This document shows positions 25,301 to 35,194 of a stretch of DNA of 64,000 bases, in pieces. The position numbers and the translations under genes were made by a program. The notes under the pieces were generated by a model. The model was not told the origin of the DNA, did no database searches, and saw nothing but the letters and a program-made list of their open reading frames with translations. The stretch's first letter is position 1, and each line of letters starts with the position of its first letter. This stretch comes from Chrysemys picta bellii (Eukaryota > Chordata > Testudines > Emydidae), in contig NC_088795.1 in assembly GCF_011386835.1 (NCBI RefSeq), positions 14,551,441-14,615,440 of the forward strand. The letters run 5' to 3'.

Positions 25301-28300
25301 GGGCTAGCTAAAGGAACCAAACAAGTGACTTTGAACAAGGTGAAGAGAAGAGAGCACTTGCACATTGTGACACACAAATCCAACCTCCTGTTTCTTTCCT
25401 GTTTGGCTCTCATTCATACACCTGATACTAGTTCAGCACATCTGAAATAAATTTGCAATGGTAGTGACCTTTGTACCATACGCACAATATGTTTCTTGCA
25501 TAACTTCAGTGGAATAATAAGCAAACATTGAGACAGCTGTATATGAGGAAAAAAAACACACCTTTGGTTACCGAGAGCCAGACATTGCTAAACATTTAAT
25601 TTCTTCATGTATCTTGTTTGTTATACAAGGTGCCTGCTGTCTCATTGGCTTGTTTTTATTTCACAAGCCCTATTTGCTTTTAATTCCTGCGTTGTGTTAA
25701 TTTGTTAGGGTCAGTTTTTAAGGGAGTATTTCCTACAGCCCTAATCTTGCAAACACTTTGGCATGTGCATAGTTTTACACTTATGAGTAACTCCATTGAC
25801 ATCAGTGGGACTAGCCACGTGTGTGAAGTTACATGCATAAGTTTGCAGGAGCAAGGCCTAAATAATGATGCAGCTGTTGGCAGGCTGTGCAGTATTGATT
25901 CCCGGTGATTTTGGTTTTGCATTAGACCCTGGGTACGGCTGCAGACTTTCAAGCTGCCGTCCTCAAACTGGCTGCGACCCCGATCATTGCGGATGTTTAC
26001 TACATTGTCGCCGGGACGTCGCCCAAAGAGGGTGTGGTCATCACAAGGAATAGAAGGGGGCCGGCAGACATCTGGCCTCTTGAGCCCACAGCTGGAGTGT
26101 AAGTGGCCACAAATGTTGCTTTGTTTCACCTTTGTTAGCTGCTATTGGGAAGAGTGTTCATGAGACCTGAGACCCGGTGGGAGGGCAGCATCTTTTGTGG
26201 TCTGCAGTGTTGACTATGGCTGAGCCAGGAGACGCTTTCACTGATGTCTCTGAATGGAGCTCCATCCAGCCCTCCTCAGCCAGGGAAGCCACTTCTGGAC
26301 AGCGTAGGGGCAGACCTCTGAGAACCGGGGGGAGAAAAGGGAGGTGTGGATTGTTTTTTTCTTTACTGAGGACAATAAACAAAATTGAGATTATATAAGC
26401 CTGTGACAAGAAGTACAATTCAGTGACTGGTACAACTATGAATGTTATCCAATTGCTGTGCTGCTTCACTGACAATAATATGCTAGTCTACATGTACGTA
26501 GGAGATTCAGGGTTGTTTCGAATTCATGTGTCACTGATTTACAGCTCAATTTACAAGTACACCTCTACCTCGATATAATGCTACCCAATATAACACGAAT
26601 TCGGATATAACATGGTAAAGCAGTGCTCCGGGGGGGGGGCTGCGCACTCCAGTGGATCAAAGAAAGTTCAATATAACGCGGTTTCACCTATAACGCGGTA
26701 AGATTTTTTTGGTTCCCGAGGACAGCGTTATATCTGACTGTTAGACTTGTCCACTCACTCTGGGATCTGAAAGTCACGCTGGATTCTTTCCTCCTTTTGC
26801 ATCATCGCTGGTAATGAAAGATTTGCACGCTAAACTAGGCCATCTGTGACCTATCTGCAACCCCACTAGTTTCAGTGAGGGGTGTATTGGGTAAATAATT
26901 TGTCGTTGTAACTAGAATTTAGCAGACAATTCAGTTGATGCACAAGAAGAATCCAGCTGATAGAATGTTGGCTTTGCAGGGCTAACAGAAGTAAAAAGCA
27001 TTTTAAAAAACCTAATTTTTTTCTCTAAAGTAAAATAAACAAACATGCCAAAAAACCTCAGGTTCTTAATATACTCGGAGCAAAGCCAACAAATGAGAGC
27101 GGTCTGTTGTTATAGTTTTTTCTCAGAGCAGACTCCATTTTAAGGGCCTGATTCTGCTTCACTTGAAGTCAATGGTAGTTTTGCCTTTGACTGTAGTGAG
27201 GGTTGGACTCAGTCTAACTTTCTTTCCAACCTCCTTAACAGTCTATGTATGGGAACGTCCAGTACAGCTGGGACCTTGCCTTTTACTGTGCCATTGGGCT
27301 TCCTGTTGACAGGGGAATTGACAGACTTGTGGGGGAACCTTCTTGTTCTTTTTAAATAGAGACATAATGACTCACGTCTGTTTTTCTTAGGGCTGGTCCA
27401 CACTAACCCCCCACTTCGAACTAAGATACGCAACTTCAGCTATGTGAATAACGTAGCTGAAGTCGAAGTATCTTAGTTCGAACTTACCACGGATCCAGAA
27501 GCGGCAGGCAGGTTCCCTCGTCGACTCCGCGTACTCCTCTCGTGGAGCAGGAGTACCGGCATCGATGGCGAGCACTTCCGGGATCGATTTATTGCGTCTA
27601 GACAAGACACGATAAATCGATCCCAGAAGATGGATTGCTTACCGCCGGACCCGGAGGTAAGTATAGACGTATCCTTAGCCACATGTGCAACTGGGTGAAA
27701 TTACACTTGGTTTTTTGGTTTGTTTTGCGGTGTAGGTGGTTCCGTGTAGAGACAAACTATGACCACTGGACAACCCCTCCTCCATTTGATAATCGAAGGT
27801 GAGTTTGAGTTGGATTGTGACCCAGGATGCCGTTTTCATATTTAAGAGGTGACACAGACTTTTGGGTGCTCTCTGGGCAGCTTCGTGTGCTGAGTAGGCA
27901 GCCACTTCAGCTCTTGCAGCATCACTTGGAAGAAACTAGACCAGGTAAGGAGCAATACTGACCGGTTCCAGTGCTCTTTGGCTGGAAGCATAGTGGTTAC
28001 AAGGTGACGGCTCTCTAACGTGAGGCAGAAGAAAATCGTGGGAAGGGAAAGATGCTTGGGGTTGGTGTCGCAGTAGAAAACAGAATTTAACCCAAGTCAC
28101 AGTATTCAGGCCTTACAATGACAGGCTATTTGGAGGCATTGTTAAGTGCTTCAGCAACATTTTTAGTCGATTGGCTGTTTGATGCAAGGGCGCAAAATAT
28201 GTTGGCAGATTGGCTGCAGTTCTCTAGCTATCTCCTTTAATGGCGATGCCTCTCATTCAATTATGGGGGACTGGATTCAGCTCACACCATCTTTTAGAGT

Positions 28301-31300
28301 AATTGAGACCCAAGCAGATGTTTTGATGTGGATTGATTTAGTGGCAAACATTTCTCATTCAGGCTGCATAATGTTTTATATGACGGTTATTTTTGTGTAG
28401 TGACATTGCATCCTTTTCTTGCAGAACTGCAGCCATTAAAGCTCTCAATGCCACTGGATGGGAGAATATTAATTTTGAGACCCTCTTTCAGGTATTTCTT
28501 TTAAATTTTGCATCATGATGTCTGGATGTTGACTTAAAATTCTGCTGTTAGGAGAGATGGTTAGAGCAGCGATTGAGGAATGTGATTGTTTTTAGTGAGG
28601 ATTTGGAAAACTACACAGGCAGTGCATGGCGAAAGATATACAGCAAAGGGCTCATTTTTGCTCATTTGAGTGGCTATTGTCGTCAAGGGTCACTGGAACT
28701 GCGCTCTAGTGATGGAGAACTGAGCCAGCTCTGCTGCTGATTCAGTGTGTGACCTTGGGCAAGTCACTTAAGCCCAGATTTTCCAGTGTCTGTTAATTGT
28801 GGGTAACTCAAATTTTGGAGTGCCCAAGTTGAGAATCCTGGGGTGTAATTTTCAGCCCCCTTTGGCTTCAGCTGACACTGTGGGCGCTCAGCTTCTTTGA
28901 AAATTAGGCTGCAGTGGTCTCAAACTGAGCATCCAGAATTAATTGGGCACTTCTGAAAACTTGATCCTTACCCTCTCTGTGTCTGTATTCCAGCCGATAA
29001 AACGTGGCTGGGAATACGTATTTCACAAAGAGCGTTAGTTCAGGAGGTTGTTCAAGTGCTTTGAGATCCTCAGACAAAACATGCTGTAGAAGTGTAAATT
29101 ATTATTGTGGTTTTAAGGCTGAATTTGAAGATCTATATTAAGATTATTTATATGTTGTGCTAGTGCCAATCAAGGATCAGGGCCCAATTGTGCTAGGCAC
29201 TGTACATACAAGGAAAAGACAGACTCTGCCCCAAAGAGTTTATATCTGTTATTCAAAGTCTGTCTCAGAAATACTTTGCATACCAGCCTAATTAATTTTG
29301 TTGTAATTTATAGAAAATAATGTAAATCTATTTAGATTATTTTTCATCTGAGACAGGGCAGCTTTGATTCTTGTGTGGGGTTTTTAGGCAGTAGTGCAGA
29401 TCTGATAGACTTTCAGAAGCACATAAGGGAGTTAAAAGCACAAGTCCCACTGATTTCTACCCATTATATTTAATAACTGTAGTGGTTTCAATCAAGGTTT
29501 TTTTTTGCAATGCTTCAGAAGCCACAGGGGAGGAGAGAAGAATTTTAATTATTTTGTAATTATTAAATTATCATGGGCTTTGGCAACGAGCTGGATTAAT
29601 AATGACGACCTCTTTGGTGGAAAAATATGACGACACAAAACCTACAGTTTCGTACAAAAACTAAAAGCTTTAATGGAAGAGTGAAAAATGGAACTCCCCA
29701 GATGGTTGGATAATAGAATATATTATTCAAAATGGGTATAAGTCAATAGAAAAAACAGTATTGAATTTTTTTTTTTTTTGGGTCATGGGGATGGTTGGCA
29801 AAGTACTGTATTTTTTTGAGTGATGGAACTGGAATTAAATGCTTCCGAGGTGTTCAGAGCCAGAATTTTGGTCCAGCCCTTCTTTGTTAGTTGTAAAAGA
29901 ATATGATAATGTGTGATGCCACATTCTCAAGTGACACATCTCCAAACTCAAATCATCCGTACTTTCAAAATTCTACCTAGCACAGCCATAGAGACCACCA
30001 GATTAGCCATGTACAACCTCTGTAGGAGGAATAACATTACAGCAGGCTCAGACTCAAAAGATGCCAGAGCTTGTTTTCATGCCACAGTACTCCCAGTTCC
30101 TACTGAGTGACATGACCGGCTACTAAAATGCTTGCGTTGTTTGGCCAGAGAGATTTTTACAGGCAAAGCTGAGCGAGAGGTAATTCCAATCATTGGCTTA
30201 GGCCAGGGGTTCTCAAACTGGGGGTCGGGACCCCTCGGGGGGTCGTGGGGTTATTACATGGGGGGTTGCAAGCTATCAGTCTCCACCCCAAGCCATGCTT
30301 TGCCTTGAGCATTTTTAATGGTGTTAAACATATTAAAAAGTGTTTTTAATTTGTAAGGGGGAGGGGGGTCACACTCCGAGGCTTGTTATGTGAAAGGGGT
30401 CACCAGTACAAAACTTTGAGAACCACTGGCTTAGGCCATTTAACATATGGGGCCTGATCCCAAGCCCATAGAAGTTAGCTGAAAGACTCCCATTCATTTA
30501 AAGCCCATTGGGCTTTTGATCAGGCCTATAACACAGAGTAAAATCATGCACAATTGTGGGCATGGACTAAAGGACCCAGGCCTAGAAAGGTGCCTCATTC
30601 CTTTTAGGAAGCTATGAACTATTACTTTTAAACAAGGAACATGTGTAACATAGCTGTGTTCTGACTGCTCAGACAGGAGCATGTGAGGAACGCAGGTTGA
30701 CTGTATCATCAGCATTATTAGATGATTTCTTTGGTACAAGCACATGTATAAATACTACAGATGCCGAGAGGGGTAGAATGTAAGGAGAAGGTTGATATCT
30801 ACCTCTTAAATGCAGGAACTTGACAAAACTTTGGGCATTCTCAAAGCTTTTTTGTTTAAAAATGTTCAGTAAAGTGCTCTGATTTTTAAAAATGGATAGG
30901 GTAACCTTTGATCTTACAATTATTTAAGATGGATAATGAATCACACTGTTTCTAAATAGCTTTAAACACTTCTTTTAATCTGTCAAAATTAATTTTTTTG
31001 AATAGGTATTGTCAGTGAGGCCTGTCTTAAACAAGTAAGTATCATATTTAGAAACATAGATCAGTGCCCAGTGCCACTCCAGGGCAGTTTATATTTAATA
31101 TCGATTTCAATTGTCAGAAGATTTTCCTTTAAATATGCAAAATATCCCATGATTTTCCCCAGCCCTAAACACTGCTCCTGTGCACAATGCTTTTCATTGT
31201 CTGCCCTCGCTTGGGTTTGTCTTCTTTGTCGGTCACTCACTGTCCAGTGAAGGTTTCAGAGTAGCAGCCGTGTTAGTCTGTATCCGCAAAAAGAAGAACA

Positions 31301-32286
31301 GGAGTACTTGTGGCACCTTAGAGACTAACAAATTTATTAGAGCATAAGCTTTCGTGGACTACAGCCCAGTGAAGGAATCATATTTCATAAGGCTCAGTCC
31401 TCCTGTGTGTGGAATCTAAACTTCACTGTAATATGCAACAAAGAAGCAAATTGATACTCTCACAAGCCACTCTTCTGCTGAGTGATGCATCTTGCTCCTG
31501 ATATGTTGAACGTTCATTTTCCGCTTAGTTTTTGTTGCAACTCTTGCCTTTGTTAATCAGTGTTAGTAAATTTGCTTTGCTTTGAAGAGGAAAAAATAAT
31601 ACATGCATACCATAGCTACTGAGTATAGATTTACAAGCTACTGCATGCCTAACCAGCGCTGAGTTTTTTCACTTGCCCCATAATGGCTTTATATTTTACA
31701 AAAATTTACATCTTTCCCTTTTTCCCGTTGTCCTGTTTTACTTTTATATGTAGCTCAGTATCTCCACAGCAAAGAGCTCTGGAATTTCATATATTGAGTT
31801 CCTCAGGGTCAGCAATGAGGATTTAATCACCTATATATTGTGCTTATACTCTTTCTCACAATTTGAATTCTGTCACTGTAGCAATTGAGATCAATAATAT
31901 TAATATTCTAGTAAACTGATCAAATAGATGCAGACTCACAATTTAGGGCATATTTTCTGCGGGGTAAAATTCCCTTGATACGTCTAGAGCTGTGCCAGTT
32001 TTCACCAGGAGAGAATTTGGCTGTCAGCATTACCAAATTCTTCCAGATATTTCAACACTCTGTGCCTTTTTATTGTTTTAATTTGGACACGTAGAATGTT
32101 TCTTTCTACTAAGATTGATTCTATTGCTTTGCTGTTGTTACCTGTATCTTCCTGGACTTGGGATGGTTTTTTAAGCACACAGTACATCTTTTTTCCCCTC
32201 TTTCCCACAGTTACACAATATATACCACAGTAATGAGTGCTGCAGTCCCAGACAAGTACATGACACGGATCAGAACCTTGGAGTGA
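12842..32286 (+). CDS. NAAA: NAAA, N-acylethanolamine acid amidase (complete, 10 coding exons, 348 aa)
   Basis: Lysosomal N-terminal-nucleophile hydrolase of the choloylglycine hydrolase/acid ceramidase family; it splits palmitoylethanolamide and related N-acylethanolamines into fatty acid and ethanolamine. Coding exons: 12842-13020, 14276-14440, 20592-20718, 21917-22007, 24337-24413, 25926-26098, 27736-27798, 28425-28491, 31006-31034, 32211-32286. Residues 1-23 form a Leu/Ala-rich signal peptide; N28-V-S is a glycosylation sequon. The nucleophile is Cys117 in F-C-T-S-I-V-A-Q-D, where the proenzyme cuts itself into alpha and beta chains. Arg133 and Asp136 (HGRNMD), Glu186 (SGDER) and Asn278 (VETNYDHW) match human Arg142, Asp145, Glu195 and Asn287 with a constant offset of nine. 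Human NAAA has 359 residues, so the length fits. All junctions are GT/AG and in phase; the gene looks functional. Confidence 0.97.
13338..13519. mobile_element. hAT MITE in NAAA intron 1 (younger copy at 30,204)
   Basis: Starts cggggcttctcaaagtgggg and ends ctttgggaaccgctg; flanks gtcttgtc (13,330-13,337) and atcttgtc (13,520-13,527) are an 8-bp duplication with one mismatch. The interior matches 30,204-30,428. Confidence 0.8.
14276..14440 (+). CDS. NAAA: NAAA exon 2
   Basis: Acceptor gtctttcag, donor TCTGC|gtaagt. Reads [19 protein letters not shown] and [13 protein letters not shown], the end of the alpha-chain region. Confidence 0.96.
15066..15284 (-). pseudogene. inverted duplicate of hAT transposase C terminus
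   Basis: The minus strand of the left arm encodes [10 protein letters not shown]...[19 protein letters not shown], the same C-terminal dimerisation motif as the + strand piece near 15,754-15,900. It shows the left arm is copied from the 3' end of the element. Confidence 0.85.
15296..15951 (+). pseudogene. hAT transposase remnant, C-terminal half
   Basis: Two overlapping + frames. 15296-15685 includes F-K-N-T-F-T-A-N-L and [12 protein letters not shown]. 15685-15951 includes W-W-L-K-H-E...[10 protein letters not shown]...L-F-S-L-S-G, the hAT dimerisation motif near the C terminus. Neither is full length, the N-terminal zinc finger and most catalytic residues are missing, and a frame change separates the two pieces, so it is dead. 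Confidence 0.85.
17631..17941. mobile_element. hAT MITE (CAGGGGTCGGCAACC family), copy 1
   Basis: Starts caggggtcggcaacctttca and ends gccataggttacctatccctg, with a perfect 8-bp duplication ttctagct at 17,623-17,630 and 17,942-17,949. In NAAA intron 2. Same family as 22,704-22,984. Confidence 0.93.
18250..18830 (+). mobile_element. CR1 LINE, 3' end with open reverse-transcriptase-ORF tail
   Basis: A 167-codon open frame (18,241-18,744) gives the CR1 ORF2 C terminus: [28 protein letters not shown], then [15 protein letters not shown]. The 3' end has the CR1 gattctatgattctatga repeat. Truncated at the 5' end as usual, with no stop in the frame, so it is a fairly young insertion in NAAA intron 2, sense to the gene. 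Confidence 0.93.
19013..19416. repeat. A+T-rich palindromic repeat, copy 1 (agagctgg...ccagctct ends)
   Basis: Begins tagagctggttgtgaaattt and ends tttcccacccagctcta, imperfect inverted ends around sequence rich in gaaatttt/aaaatttc runs. The relative at 59,546-59,935 starts tagagctgcttggaaatttt; a third, partial one ends near 48,740 (ttgcccagctgta). Confidence 0.6.
20592..20718 (+). CDS. NAAA: NAAA exon 3 (catalytic Cys exon)
   Basis: Acceptor gttttccaag, donor GGGCAG|gtatgg. Begins by completing Ala115, then Phe116-Cys117-Thr-Ser-Ile: the nucleophile and self-cleavage point. Arg133 and Asp136 lie in [11 protein letters not shown]. Confidence 0.97.
21000..21420 (+). mobile_element. old CR1 fragment in NAAA intron 3
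   Basis: Degenerate CR1 order is visible: gagagacctacttataagga, then ggtacatgggggtataacga and agtctcccaaggagaccaaa. Frames are broken. Confidence 0.6.
21917..22007 (+). CDS. NAAA: NAAA exon 4
   Basis: Acceptor gatttcag, donor CGAA|gtaagt. Reads [20 protein letters not shown] and I-S-G-D-E-R; Glu186 corresponds to human Glu195. Confidence 0.96.
22704..22984. mobile_element. hAT MITE (CAGGGGTCGGCAACC family), copy 2
   Basis: Starts caggggtcggcaacctttca and ends ccataggttgcctacccctg; perfect 8-bp duplication gattagag at 22,696-22,703 and 22,985-22,992. In NAAA intron 4. Confidence 0.94.
24337..24413 (+). CDS. NAAA: NAAA exon 5
   Basis: Acceptor tttttgcag, donor GGGAT|gtacgt. Reads [16 protein letters not shown], then V-P-V-S-W-L-V-R-D, ending on a codon boundary. 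Confidence 0.96.
24527..25063. mobile_element. Penelope fold-back derivative without its ORF, NAAA intron 5
   Basis: The left half (agggagaaaaaataactttt...cacgttggagtctg) is the inverse of the terminal region of the element at 33-35 kb; near 24,752 it flips to the direct right arm (accacttcaaaagttatttt...aaataaatttgttagtttct...agactaacacggctacca). Almost the whole reverse-transcriptase/endonuclease ORF is missing between the two arms. Confidence 0.8.
25926..26098 (+). CDS. NAAA: NAAA exon 6
   Basis: Acceptor ttgcattag, donor GGAGT|gtaagt. Starts [12 protein letters not shown] and includes [17 protein letters not shown] and G-P-A-D-I-W-P-L. Confidence 0.96.
26558..26734. mobile_element. pogo/Tigger-like MITE (tacacctctacctcgatata)
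   Basis: Starts tacacctctacctcgatata, has repeated gatataac/tataacgcgg units and a degenerate inverted end gcgttatatc. TA-flanked ends fit the Tc1/mariner-pogo class. In NAAA intron 6. Confidence 0.65.
27391..27680. mobile_element. MITE with internal palindromes, copy 1
   Basis: agggctggtccacacta at the left mirrors gtatagacgtatccta at the right, and the interior holds paired segments such as gaactaagatacgcaacttc/gaagtatcttagttcgaac. The same plan occurs at 50,872-51,156. In NAAA intron 6. Confidence 0.7.
27736..27798 (+). CDS. NAAA: NAAA exon 7
   Basis: Acceptor gcggtgtag, donor CGAAG|gtgagt. Encodes [12 protein letters not shown] with the conserved Asn278, followed by a Pro-rich loop. Confidence 0.96.
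28425..28491 (+). CDS. NAAA: NAAA exon 8
   Basis: Acceptor ttcttgcag, donor TTTCAG|gtattt. Reads [13 protein letters not shown] and F-E-T-L-F-Q. Confidence 0.95.
28650..29125 (+). repeat. MIR/CORE-type SINE, diverged and interrupted, NAAA intron 8
   Basis: Core words cagctctgctgctgattcag and gtgaccttgggcaagtcact are present, with a CORE-like tail (caagtgctttgagatcctca) some 300 bp further on. Confidence 0.6.
29130..29250 (+). repeat. old interspersed repeat, partner of 4421-4545
   Basis: tgtgctaggcactgtacata and ccccaaagagtttatatctg correspond to the pattern at 4421-4545; a similar phrase is absent elsewhere in the NAAA introns. Confidence 0.5.
30204..30428. mobile_element. hAT MITE (caggggttctcaaactgggg), NAAA intron 8
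   Basis: Starts caggggttctcaaactgggg and ends actttgagaaccactg; perfect 8-bp duplication gcttaggc at 30,196-30,203 and 30,429-30,436. Confidence 0.93.
31006..31034 (+). CDS. NAAA: NAAA exon 9 (29-nt exon)
   Basis: Acceptor tgaatag, donor AACAA|gtaagt. Only V-L-S-V-R-P-V-L-N plus two bases, but phase and sequence bridge exons 8 and 10 exactly as in mammalian NAAA (LFQ-ILSVVPVYNN). Confidence 0.94.
31254..31375. mobile_element. 122-bp solo Penelope terminal fragment
   Basis: Same sequence as the outer left arm of the 33,348 element (cagagtagcagccgtgttag through agagcataagctttcgtgg), flanked by a perfect 10-bp duplication ccagtgaagg at 31,244-31,253 and 31,376-31,385. In NAAA intron 9, just after exon 9. 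Confidence 0.9.
32211..32286 (+). CDS. NAAA: NAAA exon 10 (last coding exon, stop)
   Basis: Acceptor tttcccacag. Reads [21 protein letters not shown], then T-L-E and TGA at 32284-32286. A perfect donor (gtaagt at 32293) follows six bases after the stop, so the transcript probably splices within its 3' UTR. Confidence 0.93.
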
Positions 32287-32546
32287 ACATGTGTAAGTAA
32301 CATATTGGTGCTGAGAGCTGTTTTCATTGAATATGAACTCTCAGTGGTACCTGTGGATGGGATTTCCTGTCCTGTTGAGGTGAGGGAACTTAGGCTGAGA
32401 TTTTCACAAGAGCCCAGCTCCCATTGAAGTTCAGTGGTCTGCTCTTCCAGTCCTGGGTCGGGCCTAAAAATCACACTTAATTGTATGAAGCTTTTAATGA
32501 TGCAGTTTAAATGTCCAGCAGGGGCTAGAGGTGCAGTCCTATAAAA

Positions 32547-33045
32547 CAGTGGTTTTCAAACTTTTTTTTCTGGCGACCCAGTTGAAGAAAATTGTTGATG
32601 CCCGTGACCCAACAATGCTGCGGATGAGGGGTGTGGGAGGGGCTCAGGGCTGGGACAGAGGGTTGGGATGTGGGGTGGGGCAGGAATGAGGGGTTCAGGG
32701 TGTGGGAAGGGGCTCTGGGCTGGGGGAGGGGGTCAGGGCTCCGGGCTGGGTATGAGGGGCATGGGGTGCAGTAGGGGGTTTGGGGGAGGGCTCAGGGCTG
32801 CGGCAGGGGGTTGGGGTGTGTGAGGGGGTCAGGGGTCTAGGTTGGGGGTGCAGGCTTTGGGGTGGCACCGGGGAAGAGGGGTTTGGAGTGCAGGGATATG
32901 CTGGCCACTACTTCCCGCAGCTCCCATTGGCCGGGAATGGTGAACCACGGTCACTGGGACCTGCGGGCGGCCGTGCAAATGTAAACAAACGGTCTTGTGG
33001 CCTGCCAGCGGATTACCCTGTTGAGCCACAGGTTGCCCACCACTG
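32547..33045. mobile_element. hAT-like element with G-rich minisatellite interior
   Basis: Left end cagtggttttcaaacttttt, right end caggttgcccaccactg. The middle (32,620-32,890) is built of irregular gggctcagggctggg / ggggttggggtgt units. The target duplication is not clear. Confidence 0.6.
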
Positions 33046-33347
33046 CCCTATATGATTAGTTTTCCTTGATGGTCCAATTTTGAATGAATTTTGTAATTTG
33101 AATGAATTTGGGATTCTCATATGTCAATTAAACCACAAATCACTTCAATTGTTCATTTCCCCCCACCAAGAAACAGCATGTGCATGTACAGGGAGTGGCA
33201 ATTGCAGTCTAAATTAGATAATTGTACTTTGACCTTCTAAAAATACAAAGCAAAGAAATTGTGACTACTGCTGCTGCATTCCCATTCCTGGAAGAGAGGA
33301 GAATTCTTTCAGGGCCAAATCCTGATCCCAGTGACTTCAGTGGGAGT

Positions 33348-35194
33348 TTCAGAGTAGCAGCCGTGTTAGTCTGTATCCGCAAAAAGAAGAACAGGAGTAC
33401 TTGTGGCACCTTAGAGACTAACAAATTTATTAGAGCATAAGCTTTCGTGGACTACAGCCCACTTCTTCGGATGCATATAGAATGGAACATATATTGAGGA
33501 GATATATATACACACATACAGAGAGCATAAACAGGTGGGAGTTGTCTTACCAACTCTGAGAGGCCAATTAATTAAGAGAAAAAAAACTTTTGAAGTGATA
33601 ATCAAGCTAGCCCAGTACAGACAGTTAAGAAGTGTGAGAATACTTACAAGGGGAGATAGATTCAATGTTTGTAATGGCTCAGCCATTCCCAGTCCTTATT
33701 CAAACCGGAGTTGATTGTGTCTAGTTTGCATATCAATTCTAGCTCAGCAGTCTCTCGTTGGAGTCATTTTTATGGCTGACTTAGAACAACGCTTCCTTAG
33801 CTCTTGTCCCCTCACGCCCCTACTCTACTTGCGCTACATTGATGACATCTTCATCATCTGGACCCATGGAAAAGAAGCCCTTGAGGAATTTCACCATGAT
33901 TTCAATAATTTCCATCCCACCATCAATCTCAGCCTAGATCAATCCACACAAGCGGTCCATTTCCTGGACACTACTGTGCTAATAAGCGATGGTCACATAA
34001 ATACCACCCTATACCGGAAACCTACTGACCGCTACACTTACCTACATGCCTCCAGCTTCCATCCAGGACACACCACACGATCCATTGTCTACAGCCAAGC
34101 TCTAAGATATAACCGCATTTGCTCCAATCCCTCGGATAGAGACAAGCACCTACAAGATCTCTATCAAGCATTCTTAAAACTACAATACCCACCTGCTGAA
34201 GTGAAAAAACAGATTGACAGAGCCAGACGAGTACCCAGAAGTCACCTCCTACAAGACAGGCCCAACAAAGAAAATAACAGAACACCACTAGCTGTCACCT
34301 TCAGCCCCCAACTAAAACCTCTCCAGCGCATCATCAGAGATCTACAACCTATCCTGAAAGATGATCCTTTACTCTCACAGATCTTGGGAGACAGACCTGT
34401 CCTCGCTTACAGACAACCCCCCAACCTAAAGCAAATACTCACCAGCAACCACACATCACTGAACAAAACCACTAACCCAGGAACCTATCCTTGTAACAAA
34501 CCCCGATGCCAACTCTGTCCACATATCTATTCAAGTGACATCATCATTGGACCTAATCACATCAGCCATACCATCAGGGGCTCGTTCACCTGCACATCTA
34601 CCAATGTGATATATGCCATCATGTGCCAGCAATGCCCCTCTGCCATGTACATTGGCCAAACCGGACAGTCTCTACGCAAAAGAATTAATGGACACAAATC
34701 TGACATCAGGAATCAAAATACTCAAAAACCAGTGGGAGAACACTTTAACCTGTCTGGTCATTCAGTGACAGACCTGCGGGTGGCTATATTACAACAGAAA
34801 AACTTCAAAAACAGACTCCAACGAGAGACTGCTGAGCTAGAATTGATATGCAAACTAGACACAATCAACTCCGGTTTGAATAAGGACTGGGAATGGCTGA
34901 GCCATTACAAACATTGAATCTATCTCCCCTTGTAAGTATTCTCACACTTCTTAACTGTCTGTACTGGGCTAGCTTGATTATCACTTCAAAAGTTTTTTTT
35001 CTCTTAATTAATTGGCCTCTCAGAGTTGGTAAGACAACTCCCACCTGTTTATGCTCTCTGTATGTGTGTATATATATCTCCTCAATATATGTTCCATTCT
35101 ATATGCATCCGAAGAAGTGGGCTGTAGTCCACGAAAGCTTATGCTCTAATAAATTTGTTAGTCTCTAAGGTGCCACAAGTACTCCTGTTCTTCT
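33348..35194 (+). mobile_element. Penelope-like element (PLE), 1847 bp, with inverted terminal arms
   Basis: Flanked by a perfect 12-bp duplication ttcagtgggagt (33,336-33,347 and 35,195-35,206). The left arm (33,348-about 33,770) is an inverted copy of the right arm (about 34,816-35,194), including the last codons of the ORF; the left arm is longer by roughly 36 bp at its outer tip. Between them lies the 3' part of the Penelope ORF. It sits in the probable 3' UTR intron of NAAA, same direction as the gene. The near identity of the arms suggests a young insertion. Confidence 0.93.
33771..34917 (+). pseudogene. Penelope reverse transcriptase / GIY-YIG endonuclease, 5'-truncated
   Basis: Open frame 33,715-34,917 (400 codons); true element coding starts near 33,771 where the inverted arm ends. 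It opens within the reverse transcriptase just before the catalytic Y-I-D-D (residues 41-44, then I-F-I-I-W), so the upstream fingers/palm part is missing. A Cys linker C-N-K-P-R-C-Q-L-C (about 260-268) precedes the GIY-YIG nuclease: V-I-Y-A-I-M-C (about 298-304), M-Y-I-G-Q-T-G-Q-S-L-R-K-R-I-N-G-H (about 311-327) and the Glu of E-H-F (about 342). This order (RT, zinc-finger linker, GIY-YIG) defines EN+ Penelope elements. No internal stop, but no start of its own. Confidence 0.93.

Noticed and set aside
33411..35168. Identical 91-codon frames on minus (33,411-33,686) and plus (34,893-35,168)
   Set aside because: Not a duplicated gene: they are the inverted terminal arms of the Penelope element read on opposite strands.
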